A stretch of 64,000 nt of DNA, taken from assembly GCA_000755425.1 (NCBI GenBank), contig BBMT01000011.1:62001-126000 (forward strand), read 5' to 3'. Source of the DNA: Vibrio maritimus (GTDB taxonomy: Bacteria > Pseudomonadota > Gammaproteobacteria > Enterobacterales > Vibrionaceae). Within the stretch, counting starts at the first letter, position 1; every line of letters starts with the position of its first letter. A program made the position numbers and the translations under genes. The notes beneath the pieces are model-generated. The model was not told where the DNA came from. It did no database searches and saw only the letters and a program-made list of their open reading frames with translations. This document shows, in pieces, positions 39,298-48,869 of the stretch.

Positions 39298-40752
39298 ATG
39301 ACTTTATTTCAAACCTCTGATGTCCCCAACCAACAATCTTCGCCTTATTTGGCTTTCTCGGTGCTTGTTGTCGATGATGAAGTTGGCATGCAAACCGTAC
39401 TTAAAAAGGCGCTCAGTAAAGGCTTTGGCCACGTTGACACAGCGAATAGCGTGGAAGAAGCAGAAAGCCTTCGTATCCAGAATCATTACGATCTGATCAT
39501 TCTCGATATCAACCTGCCAGGTCGCTCAGGTATCGAGTGGAAGGAAGCGTTTAACGATCAAGAACGAAGAGCCGATGTGATATTTATGACGGGTTACGCT
39601 GACTTGGAGGTCGCGATTAGCGCGTTAAAGCTTGGCGCATCCGATTTCATTTTAAAGCCTTTCAATTTGGAGCAAATGCTACAGGCAGTTAAGCGCTGTA
39701 TGGACAAGCGTTTGACCGAAAGAATGAATTTGGCGCTTAGCCATGACATTAGTCGCCGTGTTAGCAAAGACTTAATTGGTAGCTCTGAGAAAACCAAACA
39801 GCTCAAGCAACTGATTACCCAATATGCTCCATCACGTGCATCGGTATTAATTGAAGGGGAATCGGGTACGGGTAAGGAGCTTGTCGCAAGAGGGATTCAT
39901 ACTGCCAGCCAAAGACAAGGCCCTTTTGTTGCTGTGAACTGTGGCGCTTTGGCGCCTGAGTTATTAGAAAGTGAGCTATTTGGACATGCCGCGGGTGCTT
40001 TTACCGGCGCTAAAAAAAGCCGAGAGGGTCTATTTCGCGTGGCCAGTGGCGGTACCTTGTTCCTTGACGAGATTGGTGAGATGCCTTTAGCAATGCAAGC
40101 CTCGTTGTTGAGGGTGTTGGAGCAGCGCACTGTCAGACCTGTTGGTACTGAGAAAGAAATCAGTATTGATGTCCGTGTTGTTGCTGCAACCAACCGAAAT
40201 TTGCGTGAGCAGGTGGCCAGTGGCGAGTTTCGTGAAGACCTTTTCTATCGACTAAACGTACTTAAGATAGATGTGCCAGCACTTAGACAGCGTCTTGCCG
40301 ATCTATCCGATCTTGTTCCATTTTTTACTCGCCAACTGGCGAGAGAGTTGGGTGTTGTGGAACCCAAGTGGGCACATGAAGACATGCATGCGATGCAAGA
40401 CTACGATTGGCCTGGCAATGTGAGAGAGCTGAAAAATATGCTTGAGCGCTGCATTTTGCTCAACAAACCGCCAGCTCATCATTTCAATGAAATGAAAGGC
40501 GGCACGGTGAATACATCCATCACTATGTCGGTCAACGATCTCACCACGATGCCTAGCACCAGCGAAGTCGTTGAGGGAGATTTTGGATATCCAAATTCTT
40601 GGTCATTGAAAGACGTTGAAAAGTCGCATATTCAGCAAGTGGTGGACTTTCACTCTGGTAACAAGTCTGCTGCATCACGTGATCTTGGTGTTGCACGTAA
40701 GACTTTAGAACGTAAGTTCAAAGAGTGGGACGAGAGCGGGTTCGATGAATAG
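39298..40752 (+). CDS. NtrC-family sigma-54-dependent response regulator
   Basis: A 484-aa activator in three domains. Receiver (about 20-135): acidic pocket VVDDE, phosphoacceptor Asp70 in LIILDINLPG, and ILKPF. AAA+ central domain (about 155-385): GESGTGKE Walker A, GAFTGA loop (HAAGAFTGAKKS) that contacts sigma-54, and GGTLFLDEIGEM Walker B. C-terminal Fis-like helix-turn-helix: SAASRDLGVARKTLERKFKEW. The kinase gene overlaps its end by 8 bp. It is divergent from tupA, with three palindromic sites between them, so it is the likely activator of tupABC-mob and, by the same motif, of the fdh operon. I recall a comparable regulator beside the V. cholerae fdh locus but cannot check it here. Confidence 0.92.
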   Translation: MTLFQTSDVPNQQSSPYLAFSVLVVDDEVGMQTVLKKALSKGFGHVDTANSVEEAESLRIQNHYDLIILDINLPGRSGIEWKEAFNDQERRADVIFMTGYADLEVAISALKLGASDFILKPFNLEQMLQAVKRCMDKRLTERMNLALSHDISRRVSKDLIGSSEKTKQLKQLITQYAPSRASVLIEGESGTGKELVARGIHTASQRQGPFVAVNCGALAPELLESELFGHAAGAFTGAKKSREGLFRVASGGTLFLDEIGEMPLAMQASLLRVLEQRTVRPVGTEKEISIDVRVVAATNRNLREQVASGEFREDLFYRLNVLKIDVPALRQRLADLSDLVPFFTRQLARELGVVEPKWAHEDMHAMQDYDWPGNVRELKNMLERCILLNKPPAHHFNEMKGGTVNTSITMSVNDLTTMPSTSEVVEGDFGYPNSWSLKDVEKSHIQQVVDFHSGNKSAASRDLGVARKTLERKFKEWDESGFDE

Positions 40753-42759
40753 AGAAAATCGCTTTATCAGCAAGTGGCGTTACCGCGTCACTTCAATGGT
40801 GCGATATCGTTTGTTGTTTCTCACTTCAGCACCGATATTTTTGACCTTGATTGCTCTGTTTGGCATCACTGCATATTGGTCTGTGCATTACACGTGGCAA
40901 AGTGCTTTAGTTGATGTTGCAGAGCGCCTCAATATAGTTGAGGACAAGATTGAAAGCTTACAAGCTCGTCAATACGACCATCTGGATGCGTTTGCGTCCT
41001 CTTATGAGTTTCGAACCCGTTTAGACCATCTACAGACCCATGATGAATTTGATTCTTGGGTCAGTTCTCAACGTGAGCGCTATAGCCTGGATTACTTGCG
41101 TTGGATGCCTATACAGAAAATAGACCAACCAAACGATTATGCGCAGATGGCGACTCAAAAGAGCTTTTTTGATGTGCTTACGCGCACGCAAGCTGTCGCT
41201 ATCGACCCCATATTGTCTGATCATGCAGAGGTATGGCACCAAGCTAAACATATCAATGAAACTCGCGCGCTCGTTAGCCGGACAGTAACCGCTGTGTACG
41301 ACTTTAACAGCAAGTTACTTGGTTACCTCGATGGTGGCGTGCTGATGAATAATAACTTGGAACTGGTAGACGAAATAAAGAGCACTATCTATTCAAGCCA
41401 TAGCTATAAGGGCACAGTGACGCTGTTTCTTGATGACTTAAGGATCGCGACCAATGTATTTATGGAGGACTCTTACGAAGGTAGGCGAGCCCTTGGTACC
41501 GTCGTATCTGAGCAGGTTAGAGAGGCAGTATTAGAGCGTGGTGAGATATGGATAGATAAAGCGTTTGTTTATGACTCTTGGTATATTGCCGGTTATAACC
41601 CATTGTGGATTGGCATGGCGAAACGGTGGGCATCACTTACACCGGGTACTTAGTCTGGCCTTTGATTAAAACGTATATCACCAACTTAGGCGAAGTTACC
41701 GCCATCATTTTGTCACTATTGCTCATTTCTGGATTCATTGTGTATCGAGGTGCAAGAGATCTCTTCCGACCTATTGAGCAAATTCACCGCGTTGTAAAAA
41801 TGGTTCAGCTTGGCAAGGATGAAGAACGTATTGGTGAGCTGGGCTTGAACTCAAAGCACGAACTAAGTCAGCTCGCCACTCAGTTCGACAATATGCTCAA
41901 TCAGCTCCAATATCGAAATGAACAAATCCAAGAAGCCGCTCATGAGCTTGAGGCTAAAGTTCATTCTCGTACAGCGAGCCTCAAAGAGAAAACCGAGCAG
42001 CTAGAACTCCACATTCAACTTCTTAATCAAACTCGGGATAAGCTCGTTATCAATGAGAAACTGGCGGCGTTAGGTGAGTTGACCGCTGGTATTGCGCATG
42101 AGATTAATAACCCAACAGCTGTAATCTTAGGTAACGTTGAGCTGATTAAATTTGAGCTTGGCTCCGATATCGATCGTGTCGAAGAGGAAGTCGACGCCAT
42201 TTTGGCGCAGATTGACCGCATCAGAAATATTACAAGAAGCCTTTTGCAATACAGTCGTCAGGGTGGCGTTCAGGATGAAATCACCTGGCAACACGTGAAT
42301 CCAATCGTTGATGAAAGCGTCACTTTGGTCCGAACTGGATCGAAAAAGCGCGATGTAGAGTTTGTCGTGGACTTGCATGCCAAAACGCCTGTAGAGGTAA
42401 ATCGTCATCAACTGCTGCAAATATTGGTGAACTTACAAATGAACGCTATTCATGCAATGAATGGTAAAGGGCGCTTAACAGTACTTACTGAGGATTGGAT
42501 TGAAGGCAAAGAGAGCGTGGGCGCACTGATTCACGTGATTGATGAAGGTTGTGGTATCTCGAAGCGTAATCTAAAACGTATTTTTGACCCATTTTTTACT
42601 ACAAAACGTGATGGCACCGGGCTTGGTCTATCTGTGTCGCAGAGCATCTTGAGTCAAACCGGTGGTGAGATAAAGGTACAGTCAGTGGAGGGGGAAGGCA
42701 GTCAGTTTACGTTGTATTTACCGAACAAAACTGACCATCACCTTTTAGTAAGTGCATAA
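40745..42759 (+). CDS. Sensor histidine kinase partner of the NtrC-type regulator (one frameshift)
   Basis: About 671 aa. An N-terminal membrane helix (LLFLTSAPIFLTLIALFGIT), a periplasmic sensor of about 250 aa (dCACHE/CHASE-like), a second helix (VTAIILSLLLISGFIVY), a HAMP-like linker and coiled coil, HisKA with LGELTAGIAHEINNPTAVIL (phospho-His), then HATPase (NLQMNAIHAM, DEGCGI, FTTKRDGTGLGLSVSQSI). The frame breaks near 41604-41606; one added base gives YNPLVDWHGETVGITYTGYL. Translationally coupled to the response regulator by 8-bp overlap. The signal sensed is unknown; formate or a related small molecule is possible but unsupported by the sequence alone. Confidence 0.9.
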
Positions 42760-42761
42760 AG

Positions 42762-42790
42762 AAAACGCGAGGTAAGCCTCGCGTTTTTTT
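42762..42790 (+). terminator. Rho-independent terminator after the histidine kinase gene
   Basis: Stem AAAACGCGAGG / CCTCGCGTTTT with a TAAG loop followed by T7. It closes the two-component operon. Confidence 0.9.
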
Positions 42791-42823
42791 ATCTGTAGCA
42801 ATAGGTGAATACGTATTGAAAGC

Positions 42824-43198
42824 TTACTGCATACAAATAGCAACGGTGCCAAGCACCATAACTGTAATTAGGGCATACCAAATTTTCTGCGACTTGGTAT
42901 CAGCGACATTGACGCGAATGTAGTTAATCTCCTCGGCCGCCATGACTTCAAAATCACTGAAGCTCATAGTGAACTCTTTGCGCGCTTGGATAATGTCATT
43001 TTGAAGTTTATTGAAGGTACTTTCGATAAACTGCTTCGCTTCACCAAGTGGTGCGCTTGCTAGAGAAAGCGCATCCCAGATGGCCATTCTAGATTCGAAT
43101 TCGCGGTCGGTAACACGGTTAAGCATCAACAGATCGTGCTCACGCTTAATACGCTCTTTACCCAGTTTATCGAAATTCATGTGTGATAACTTGTTCAA
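42824..43198 (-). CDS. Conserved hypothetical protein with C-terminal membrane anchor
   Basis: A 124-aa protein. About 100 polar, helix-rich residues (starting MNKLSHMNFDKLGKERIKREHD) are followed by one C-terminal membrane helix (IWYALITVMVLGTVAICM), so it is tail-anchored in the inner membrane facing the cytoplasm. No known family recognised. It converges with the histidine kinase operon and stands alone. Confidence 0.65.
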   Translation of the reverse strand: MNKLSHMNFDKLGKERIKREHDLLMLNRVTDREFESRMAIWDALSLASAPLGEAKQFIESTFNKLQNDIIQARKEFTMSFSDFEVMAAEEINYIRVNVADTKSQKIWYALITVMVLGTVAICMQ

Positions 43199-43336
43199 GT
43201 CAACTACTCCAAAGTTTTATAACGACGCCACATTCAAGGGGAGGGAGTGCAGCGGTACGTGCGTGGAATAGTAGGTAGCGCACCTTTAGGTATCAACTTG
43301 ATGTTTTTGTGAAAACGACAAATTTTATTGTTTGCA

Positions 43337-43366
43337 GAGTGCGCCAATCCAGGGGCGAGCGCACTC
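43337..43366. other. Hairpin downstream of the 59-aa gene
   Basis: GAGTGCGC and GCGCACTC flank a 14-nt loop. It lies after the stop of the small secreted gene but lacks a T run, so a terminator role is uncertain. Confidence 0.4.
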
Positions 43367-43389
43367 ATAGAAATCTTTAGCAATAGTAT

Positions 43390-43569
43390 TTAGTTTTCGA
43401 GAGAGCGTTTCTTGTTTGGCAGTCCACCCATTTTCCAGCATTTGGTGATCTCCATACTGCCTTGATAATCACCCTTTACCCAGCAAGGGACGATCGGTGT
43501 ACCACCGGTATTTCCTCCGGCGACCGCGGCGCATGATAGGGTGAGTGCTAGTGTACAAAACCATTTCAT
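43390..43569 (-). CDS. Small secreted protein, 59 aa
   Basis: A 59-residue ORF with an excellent ribosome site (GGAGGCAGAT directly before the ATG). A short signal peptide (MKWFCTLALTLSCAAVA) ends at an AVA-GG cleavage site. The mature part holds two Cys (PCWVKGDYQ and TKCWKMGG) that may form one disulfide, then a basic tail. The Cys13 lipobox is poor (T-L-S-C), so it is more likely a SPase I product than a lipoprotein. Family not recognised. Confidence 0.65.
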   Translation of the reverse strand: MKWFCTLALTLSCAAVAGGNTGGTPIVPCWVKGDYQGSMEITKCWKMGGLPNKKRSLEN

Positions 43570-43688
43570 ATCTGCCTCCAGAATTCAGGCTAATTCATCG
43601 ATATAAACAGAATGGCGAGTACACTGAAAGATAATGCTCGCTCGGCCTGTCTACTTATGTTGTTACGCACTCAAAACAAGGAAAGTCC

Positions 43689-44135
43689 ATGCCACTTTTT
43701 AAACTATTCGTATCCTTATTCCTTTGGTTGTCATCGAGCGCCAGTGCATTCGCTTTGGAGCCCGTTTACAGCGATTTTTTTGGCAAGGCGATTCGTGGCT
43801 ATGATCCCGTGGCTTACTTCTCACAAGGTAAGCCTGTTAAAGGTGATGGTGATTACACCTATGATTGGAATGGCGCAACATGGTACTTTTCATCCAAGCA
43901 AAACCAAGAGTTGTTTACTGCAGATCCGGAGCAGTATGCCCCTAAGTATGGTGGGTACTGTGCCTGGGCGGTGAGCAAAGGCTACACAGCCAAAATCGAC
44001 CCTAATGCATGGCATATTCACAACAACAAACTGTACCTTAATTATAGTAAGTCTGTACAAAGTACCTGGCAGCAAGACATTCCAGGAAATATTGCTAGCG
44101 CAGATCGAAACTGGCCGGCTTTGCTACAGCAATAA
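43689..44135 (+). CDS. YHS domain-containing secreted protein
   Basis: A 148-aa protein with signal peptide (MPLFKLFVSLFLWLSSSASAFA), then a YHS-type region: AIRGYDPVAYFSQGKPVKGD, WYFSSKQNQELFTADPEQYAPKYGGYCAWAVSKG. The GYDPVAYF start and the KYGGYCAWAV stretch are the family signature; YHS domains are thought to bind metals, and the protein is periplasmic. AAGGAAAGTCC ribosome site. Precedes the Rof-like gene by 32 bp. Confidence 0.88.
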   Translation: MPLFKLFVSLFLWLSSSASAFALEPVYSDFFGKAIRGYDPVAYFSQGKPVKGDGDYTYDWNGATWYFSSKQNQELFTADPEQYAPKYGGYCAWAVSKGYTAKIDPNAWHIHNNKLYLNYSKSVQSTWQQDIPGNIASADRNWPALLQQ

Positions 44136-44167
44136 CAAAGACAATCTCTTATTGGTAAGGAGATCTA

Positions 44168-44413
44168 ATGATTAACTGTAGTGATTATGACTACGTAGAA
44201 ATAGCGTGTATGCATAGATATCCTGTGAGGTTATCTATGAAAAATGGCGACATTATTGAGGGCACAGCGCTCGATACTGCTCGCAATGAGGCTAAAGCAG
44301 AGTGCATTAAGATAAGTGAATCAAGCGGTGAACGATTAGTGGAGTTAGACCAAATTGCGAGGATGGAAGTACTAACCACCAACCCTCATTTTGACACTAA
44401 AGTGTTTTCGTGA
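44168..44413 (+). CDS. rof: Rho-binding antiterminator (Rof/YaeO family)
   Basis: An 81-aa Sm-like beta-barrel protein. The ends MINCSDYDYVEIACMHRYPVRL and EGTALDTARNEAKAECIKI are the Rof/YaeO motif, and NPHF near the C terminus is also conserved. Rof binds Rho and inhibits its RNA binding, reducing Rho-dependent termination. A strong ribosome site (AAGGAG) precedes it. Near the YHS gene but functionally separate. Confidence 0.88.
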   Translation: MINCSDYDYVEIACMHRYPVRLSMKNGDIIEGTALDTARNEAKAECIKISESSGERLVELDQIARMEVLTTNPHFDTKVFS

Positions 44414-44449
44414 GAGCTTGGCGGTCAATGTACTGTGTTAGAAAAATCA

Positions 44450-45328
44450 TTAACCATTCTTTACCGCAATTTGTGGTGGATTAATGTCATGCTTTTGAAA
44501 TTCGCTCATCACCCGAAGCGTGATATCCGTTTCGAATAGCTTCTCATACGCGGTATCCACGACGTAGGCTTTACAGGTTAGCTGAATCGCTAGATAGTTA
44601 TCGGTAATAGTTTGTTTGACGAGCACGGTGACGGGTTTGGGTAAGTGAATATAGCGACTCGATGAGGCGGCTTCTTGAATTAAGTTGCGTGCCAATACGA
44701 TGTCTTCGTTCATTCCTACATAAAATGGAATCACAACCTGCATGTCTAGCGCGCCATAGTTACCACTGACAGTGACTTCGTTTAAGAACTTGTTGTTTGG
44801 GATGGTGATGATGTCATCATTTAACGTTCGCATTCGAACTGATCGAAGACCTATCGTCAAAATATCACCATAATTGCCTTCAAATGTGACGCGGTCACCA
44901 ACTTGGAATGGCCTGTCTATCATGACCGTTAATCCGGCAATAAAAGAGGCGGCGAGATCTTTCATCGCGAAACCAACAGACACTGCAAGTGTTCCCCCAA
45001 TCAGGGCGAGTATGTGGTCGTTTATCCGAAAGCTGAGCATGAAAACGACAATGCCCGCTGTCATGTAAATAAAGAACTGTAGAAAGGACTGCAGCTTTTG
45101 CAGTAGCATTCGATATTGAACAAACTGTCCGCCAATGCTCTCTACCATAGAGTTCATGAACTTGATAAGCAGCCAAGTACCCATAATGATAAAGACACTT
45201 AACAGCACACCAGACCAACGTATCAATGTTGCGAACTGAGTGATGCTATCGACGTTCGCAATCTCTTCGCTTGCCAATGAGCAGAGAGGGAACAGCAAAA
45301 ACAGCGTGAAAGCGAGTAACTTTGTCAT
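44450..45328 (-). CDS. Small-conductance mechanosensitive channel (MscS family)
   Basis: A 292-aa protein. Signal-like N terminus (MTKLLAFTLFLLFPLCSLAS), two to three membrane helices, and an MscS core: GGTLAVSVGFAMKDLAASFIAGL (pore-lining helix and link), DRPFQVGDRVTFEGNYGDILTIGLRSVRMRT (beta domain), IPNNKFLNEVTVSGNYG. MscS channels release solutes under hypo-osmotic stress. It starts 9 bp after the membrane ATPase gene, in a cluster of three minus-strand genes. Confidence 0.9.
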   Translation of the reverse strand: MTKLLAFTLFLLFPLCSLASEEIANVDSITQFATLIRWSGVLLSVFIIMGTWLLIKFMNSMVESIGGQFVQYRMLLQKLQSFLQFFIYMTAGIVVFMLSFRINDHILALIGGTLAVSVGFAMKDLAASFIAGLTVMIDRPFQVGDRVTFEGNYGDILTIGLRSVRMRTLNDDIITIPNNKFLNEVTVSGNYGALDMQVVIPFYVGMNEDIVLARNLIQEAASSSRYIHLPKPVTVLVKQTITDNYLAIQLTCKAYVVDTAYEKLFETDITLRVMSEFQKHDINPPQIAVKNG

Positions 45329-45337
45329 TTTGGCTCC

Positions 45338-47052
45338 CTACTTAACGAGTAAATGTTGGCGATCTAGAACATTGGTGATGTGTCTAAACCAGTGATCCGA
45401 AATACGTGCTTTGTCTTCATTCCAATCGATGTACCCGCGACTTTGGAAGTATCTTAGAGTACCAATCACTTCAGAAATGGTTAGCTGCGTACAATCAGAA
45501 ACATCCTCCGGAGACGCTGACTCAAGCTGGACTATTGAACGAAGTATAGCGAGCATGGGTTTCGGCATCTTATCGAGCTCTTCGGACTCAGGCGCATGGA
45601 ATAACCTTACAACTACATTATCTGTCTCTTTGTTTCGTTTGAGAGAGAATCGAAAGAATCGCAGCGCCACCGTCGGATTCCCGTCAGAATAGTGCCAGAG
45701 TATTCGATAAAAGCCCTGCTTTGCTCGGTCTTCTTCTGATTCACTGTCATTATCCCACTGCTTGGGTACAGCGAGGCCTTCAAAGCTTACCCTACAGTTG
45801 TCATCCTGATTGATTCTGCTATCCAATAACCCGCTGACTTGCTCCTCACTCCATCTTGGTAAAAATGCGACCCAATCAAAGAGCAGACGTTCACCTCTTG
45901 CTCTGTCGACAAAGCGCCAACTAGCTTTTCGATCGAAAATACAGCTCGATGGCTCTGTTTTGAACGGCGCAAAAGATTGGTAAAACGAATAAGGTCATTG
46001 AGACCGCCTACTTTAGGTTTAACTAGTCTTTGACAGTTATCGATGGCAATCAAATAGTGGGTGTCACTTTTTCTAAGATGGCTAAGAATTTTTACCTCAC
46101 TTGTTTCTTCCTCAAGACCTAAGCTGACAGCAAGGTGAACTAGAAGCTCTTGATAACCAGTGAGTGGACAGTTTATGTAGATGGGCTCAGCGTTTTTTGC
46201 TTTGTGAAGTATTTGAGTGAGCAATCTTGTCGCACCAATACCACGTTCACCAGTGACGACACAAATTGCAGGGCTGTTAGTAAGAAGATACTTTGATAAC
46301 TGCTGTATTTCTTCCTTGGCGTAAGGAACTAAGGGGCTCGAATCATCGCCGGGAAGAATATAATCAAACGCAGAATCGCCTTTTACTCTTACGAGATTAC
46401 CATCGGCATTGCTGCCTGTTTGTTTGGCCACCTCTATCTTAAACAAGTAAGTAAGAGCCTGATTAAAGAACGTATAGTGGGAGAGTAATCCAATAATGCG
46501 ATTCTTGAGATGATGAAACGCAATCCACAACGTTGCTATTGCTGTAGCGATGAGGCCAATAATAAACACGTCTTTTTTGGTCGCAGCCCAATGGATGAGC
46601 ATGGGTTTCTCAGAGATCTTATCGAGTGACTCAAAGACAACCTTTTTCCACATAATGATTACGCTGAGCGTAATGAGCGCAAACCACAATGAGAACAAGG
46701 TGGTAATCCAATAGTAAATGGTGCCTTTGCCTAGGGTTTGGGAGGCGATTTGGAGAACTAACCCAACTACGATAAAACTCCATACGTACCGGCGCACGGT
46801 AGAAAGTCTAAGAGCAGCCACCGTTTTGTTGGTTGCTGAACTGTTACGCTGGACAAATTCGAGGATAAACGAGATGGCAATCGAGCCGCCGAGTATCCAC
46901 CAAGTGAACAGCTCGATGTAATAAAGTTGAGACAGAGCTTCAATCGTACTCAGAACTCGTAAGGACACCGTTATCGCGATTAACCACGCAATAGCTTTGC
47001 TTGCTCGCCCCACATACCAAATCAATCGAACCCAGATAGGCGGTTTTGCCAT
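45338..47052 (-). CDS. Membrane P-loop protein, ATPase motif without the lysine (one frameshift)
   Basis: About 571 aa after correction. The N-terminal half has four to five membrane helices, then a soluble half with a P-loop-like motif TGERGIGATRLLTQ and Walker B-like HYLIAIDNCQ. The usual Walker A lysine (GxxGxGK[ST]) is Ala here. A C-terminal about 160 aa winged-helix-like part follows (KPMLAILRSIVQLESASPEDVS). The frame breaks at the T4 run 45925-45931; one more A on the coding strand gives IEKASWRFVDRARGERLLFDWVAF. It sits between a secreted TM protein gene and the MscS gene, so a role in sensing or controlling the channel is possible; this is inference only. Confidence 0.75.
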
Positions 47053-47080
47053 TGTCGTAGAGATGTGCGCTTTAAACTGT

Positions 47081-47689
47081 TCAAATAGCCTTTTTTTGGT
47101 TCGCCAGCCACCACATCAGAACCGAGTAAATAAAGAAGACTTGCACGCCAACCCAGATAACTGGAATAGGGGAGATAAAGATCTCTTTGATTAAGGTTTT
47201 TAAACTTCTCAGTTGAAAAAACACGAAGTATTCCGCGTTCAGCCGAGTTATCTCGAGCTCTTGCTTGAATTGAGTCACTCCGTCGGGCCCAAACCCGGTC
47301 AGTTGTTGGAAGGTTTTATCAGATGCAAGTTCCAACAGTGCTTGTTTACTGTGGCTTAGACTATTCAACGTGAGATATTGAGTTTGAACGTCAAACCAAT
47401 GTTCTTCGCTTGTCTCATCACGATAGACAGCCAACGACTCATTAAAGGTAATGATCTCTCGGTCTTGCTGATCCAAAGTGTAGGCGAGCAACCTCCGTAC
47501 CTTGTTGGAATCAGATGGTGTCATAAAGAGTTTAGTGGGAAGGGTGCTGATCTCTGACTCCAGAGCTAGCGCATCTTCAGAGGGCGTCGGTAGGTCATCA
47601 TCTTGGTAGTCCCAACGAGCGGATGCTGGAAAACTAAGAACGAGAGACACCACTACTAACCAGAAAGTGTGTTTAATCATTGTTGTCAT
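47081..47689 (-). CDS. Hypothetical secreted protein with C-terminal membrane helix
   Basis: A 202-aa protein with signal peptide (MTTMIKHTFWLVVVSLVLSFPASA), a polar periplasmic part of about 140 aa and a C-terminal helix (PIPVIWVGVQVFFIYSVLMWW). It ends at an A7 run (47091-47097 on the complement) directly before the next gene; one base more or less would change or extend the end. No family recognised. First gene of the membrane cluster that ends in MscS. Confidence 0.65.
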   Translation of the reverse strand: MTTMIKHTFWLVVVSLVLSFPASARWDYQDDDLPTPSEDALALESEISTLPTKLFMTPSDSNKVRRLLAYTLDQQDREIITFNESLAVYRDETSEEHWFDVQTQYLTLNSLSHSKQALLELASDKTFQQLTGFGPDGVTQFKQELEITRLNAEYFVFFQLRSLKTLIKEIFISPIPVIWVGVQVFFIYSVLMWWLANQKKAI

Positions 47690-47767
47690 GCGGTCCGTAA
47701 CTGGTTGAGTCTATTTGATTTATTATTTAGTGTAGATGCACTCTTGAAGCTCTGCCGCTGACAAATG

Positions 47768-47798
47768 AAAAAGCCCATTTTGGAAAACCAAAATGGGC
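47768..47798 (-). terminator. Rho-independent terminator of the beta-barrel gene
   Basis: Stem GCCCATTTTGG / CCAAAATGGGC with an AAAA loop, followed by T5 on the minus strand. It follows the stop of the gene at 47881-48629. Confidence 0.85.
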
Positions 47799-47880
47799 AG
47801 GGCGTCATAGTATACGGAGCTATGAACAGGGCGTTAATGGGCTTGGCATGCCATTAACTATTTTTAGCTATTGGAGTAGC

Positions 47881-48629
47881 TTAAAAACTGTATAGGAAGC
47901 CTACTTTAACTTCGTTTTCTGGGTTAAGTTTAACTCCGTTAATTTTATATTCAGGCTTATAAGTGTATTGAGCGTAAGGTGCGAGAGCGCCAAAGTCTGT
48001 CAATGTTGCTTTAAATTCAAATTCGTTCGGCGCATAGTCGATGGCTCCGATAGTGCCTAGGCCGCTGAGTACAACCTCTTCATTCGTTGATTTACGAACC
48101 CAGTTTAGGTTTAAGTCAACGAAATCCATTTCGTAACCAACCTTTAGGTCTGTACGGTGTACTTTTACAGTGTGATCGCCGGTTCGTTTAGTATTGTCAC
48201 CTTCGACATTAAGCTTTGCGCTAACGTTAGTGGTTTCATAGCGGTAGCGACCTGCTAAGTAAAGACCACTCTCGAAAGCATATCCTGTCTCTAAACCAAT
48301 TTTATAGGTAGGGTCGATAGCGGTTTCAAAACTAAAGACATTAGGGTATTTGAGTGAAATCGCTTCACTATGATCAAACTTAACTTCTGCTTGTGGTTTA
48401 ACATACCAACCATCGGTGACAGAAACTGCCCATGCACCCGCAAGGGTTGTCTCTTTAGACTCGCTTAAGCCTTTTGTACGCACGTGTTCTAGCTTGTCGA
48501 AATTCCGTTTTCAAAAGCGTAGCCAACTTTCGCACTAGTATCGCCGTTTGATTTCTGGCTTAGGTCGGTATATACCCCGGCTTGTGCACCAAACGTTGCG
48601 ACTACTGCTAATGCTACTAACTTTTTCAT
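47881..48629 (-). CDS. Outer-membrane beta-barrel protein (one frameshift)
   Basis: About 249 aa. Signal peptide MKKLVALAVVATFGAQA, then GVYTDLSQKSNGDTSAKVGYAFENG and a series of amphipathic strands (GLYLAGRYRYETTNVS, VGYEMDFVDLNLNW), ending VKVGFLYSF, the barrel C-terminal signature. The frame breaks at about 48504: one extra A on the coding strand gives NGNFDKLEHVRTKGLSES. An annotation without this repair would start at an internal Met and lose the signal peptide. A porin-like or oligogalacturonate-porin-like role is possible, but the subfamily is not recognised. Confidence 0.78.
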
Positions 48630-48869
48630 TGTTTACTCTACTCCAATAGTTTTGAATGATTTGTCAACGAATCAAGGCGGATACTGGTTTCGACTGCCCG
48701 TGTTGACGAGGCGGATTATTCAATCGGCTACAAAATATGGTCAATTTAAAGAGACGTAGATATGAGTAGAAAACAAAGAGAATTACTTTGGAAAAGTGGT
48801 TCTTACTTGCATCTCAGACCAAGAGACTGTAGGGTTGCGCAGTTTTGTTCATTCACATAGGTAACGCTC

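Noticed and set aside
43310..43330. ACGACAAATTTTATTG, which looks a little like the fdh/tup operator
   Set aside because: Only a partial half-site, without the GTC half, and no sigma-54 promoter nearby.
44874..45068. Plus-strand ORFs across the MscS gene
   Set aside because: Antisense to a clear MscS frame with all channel motifs.
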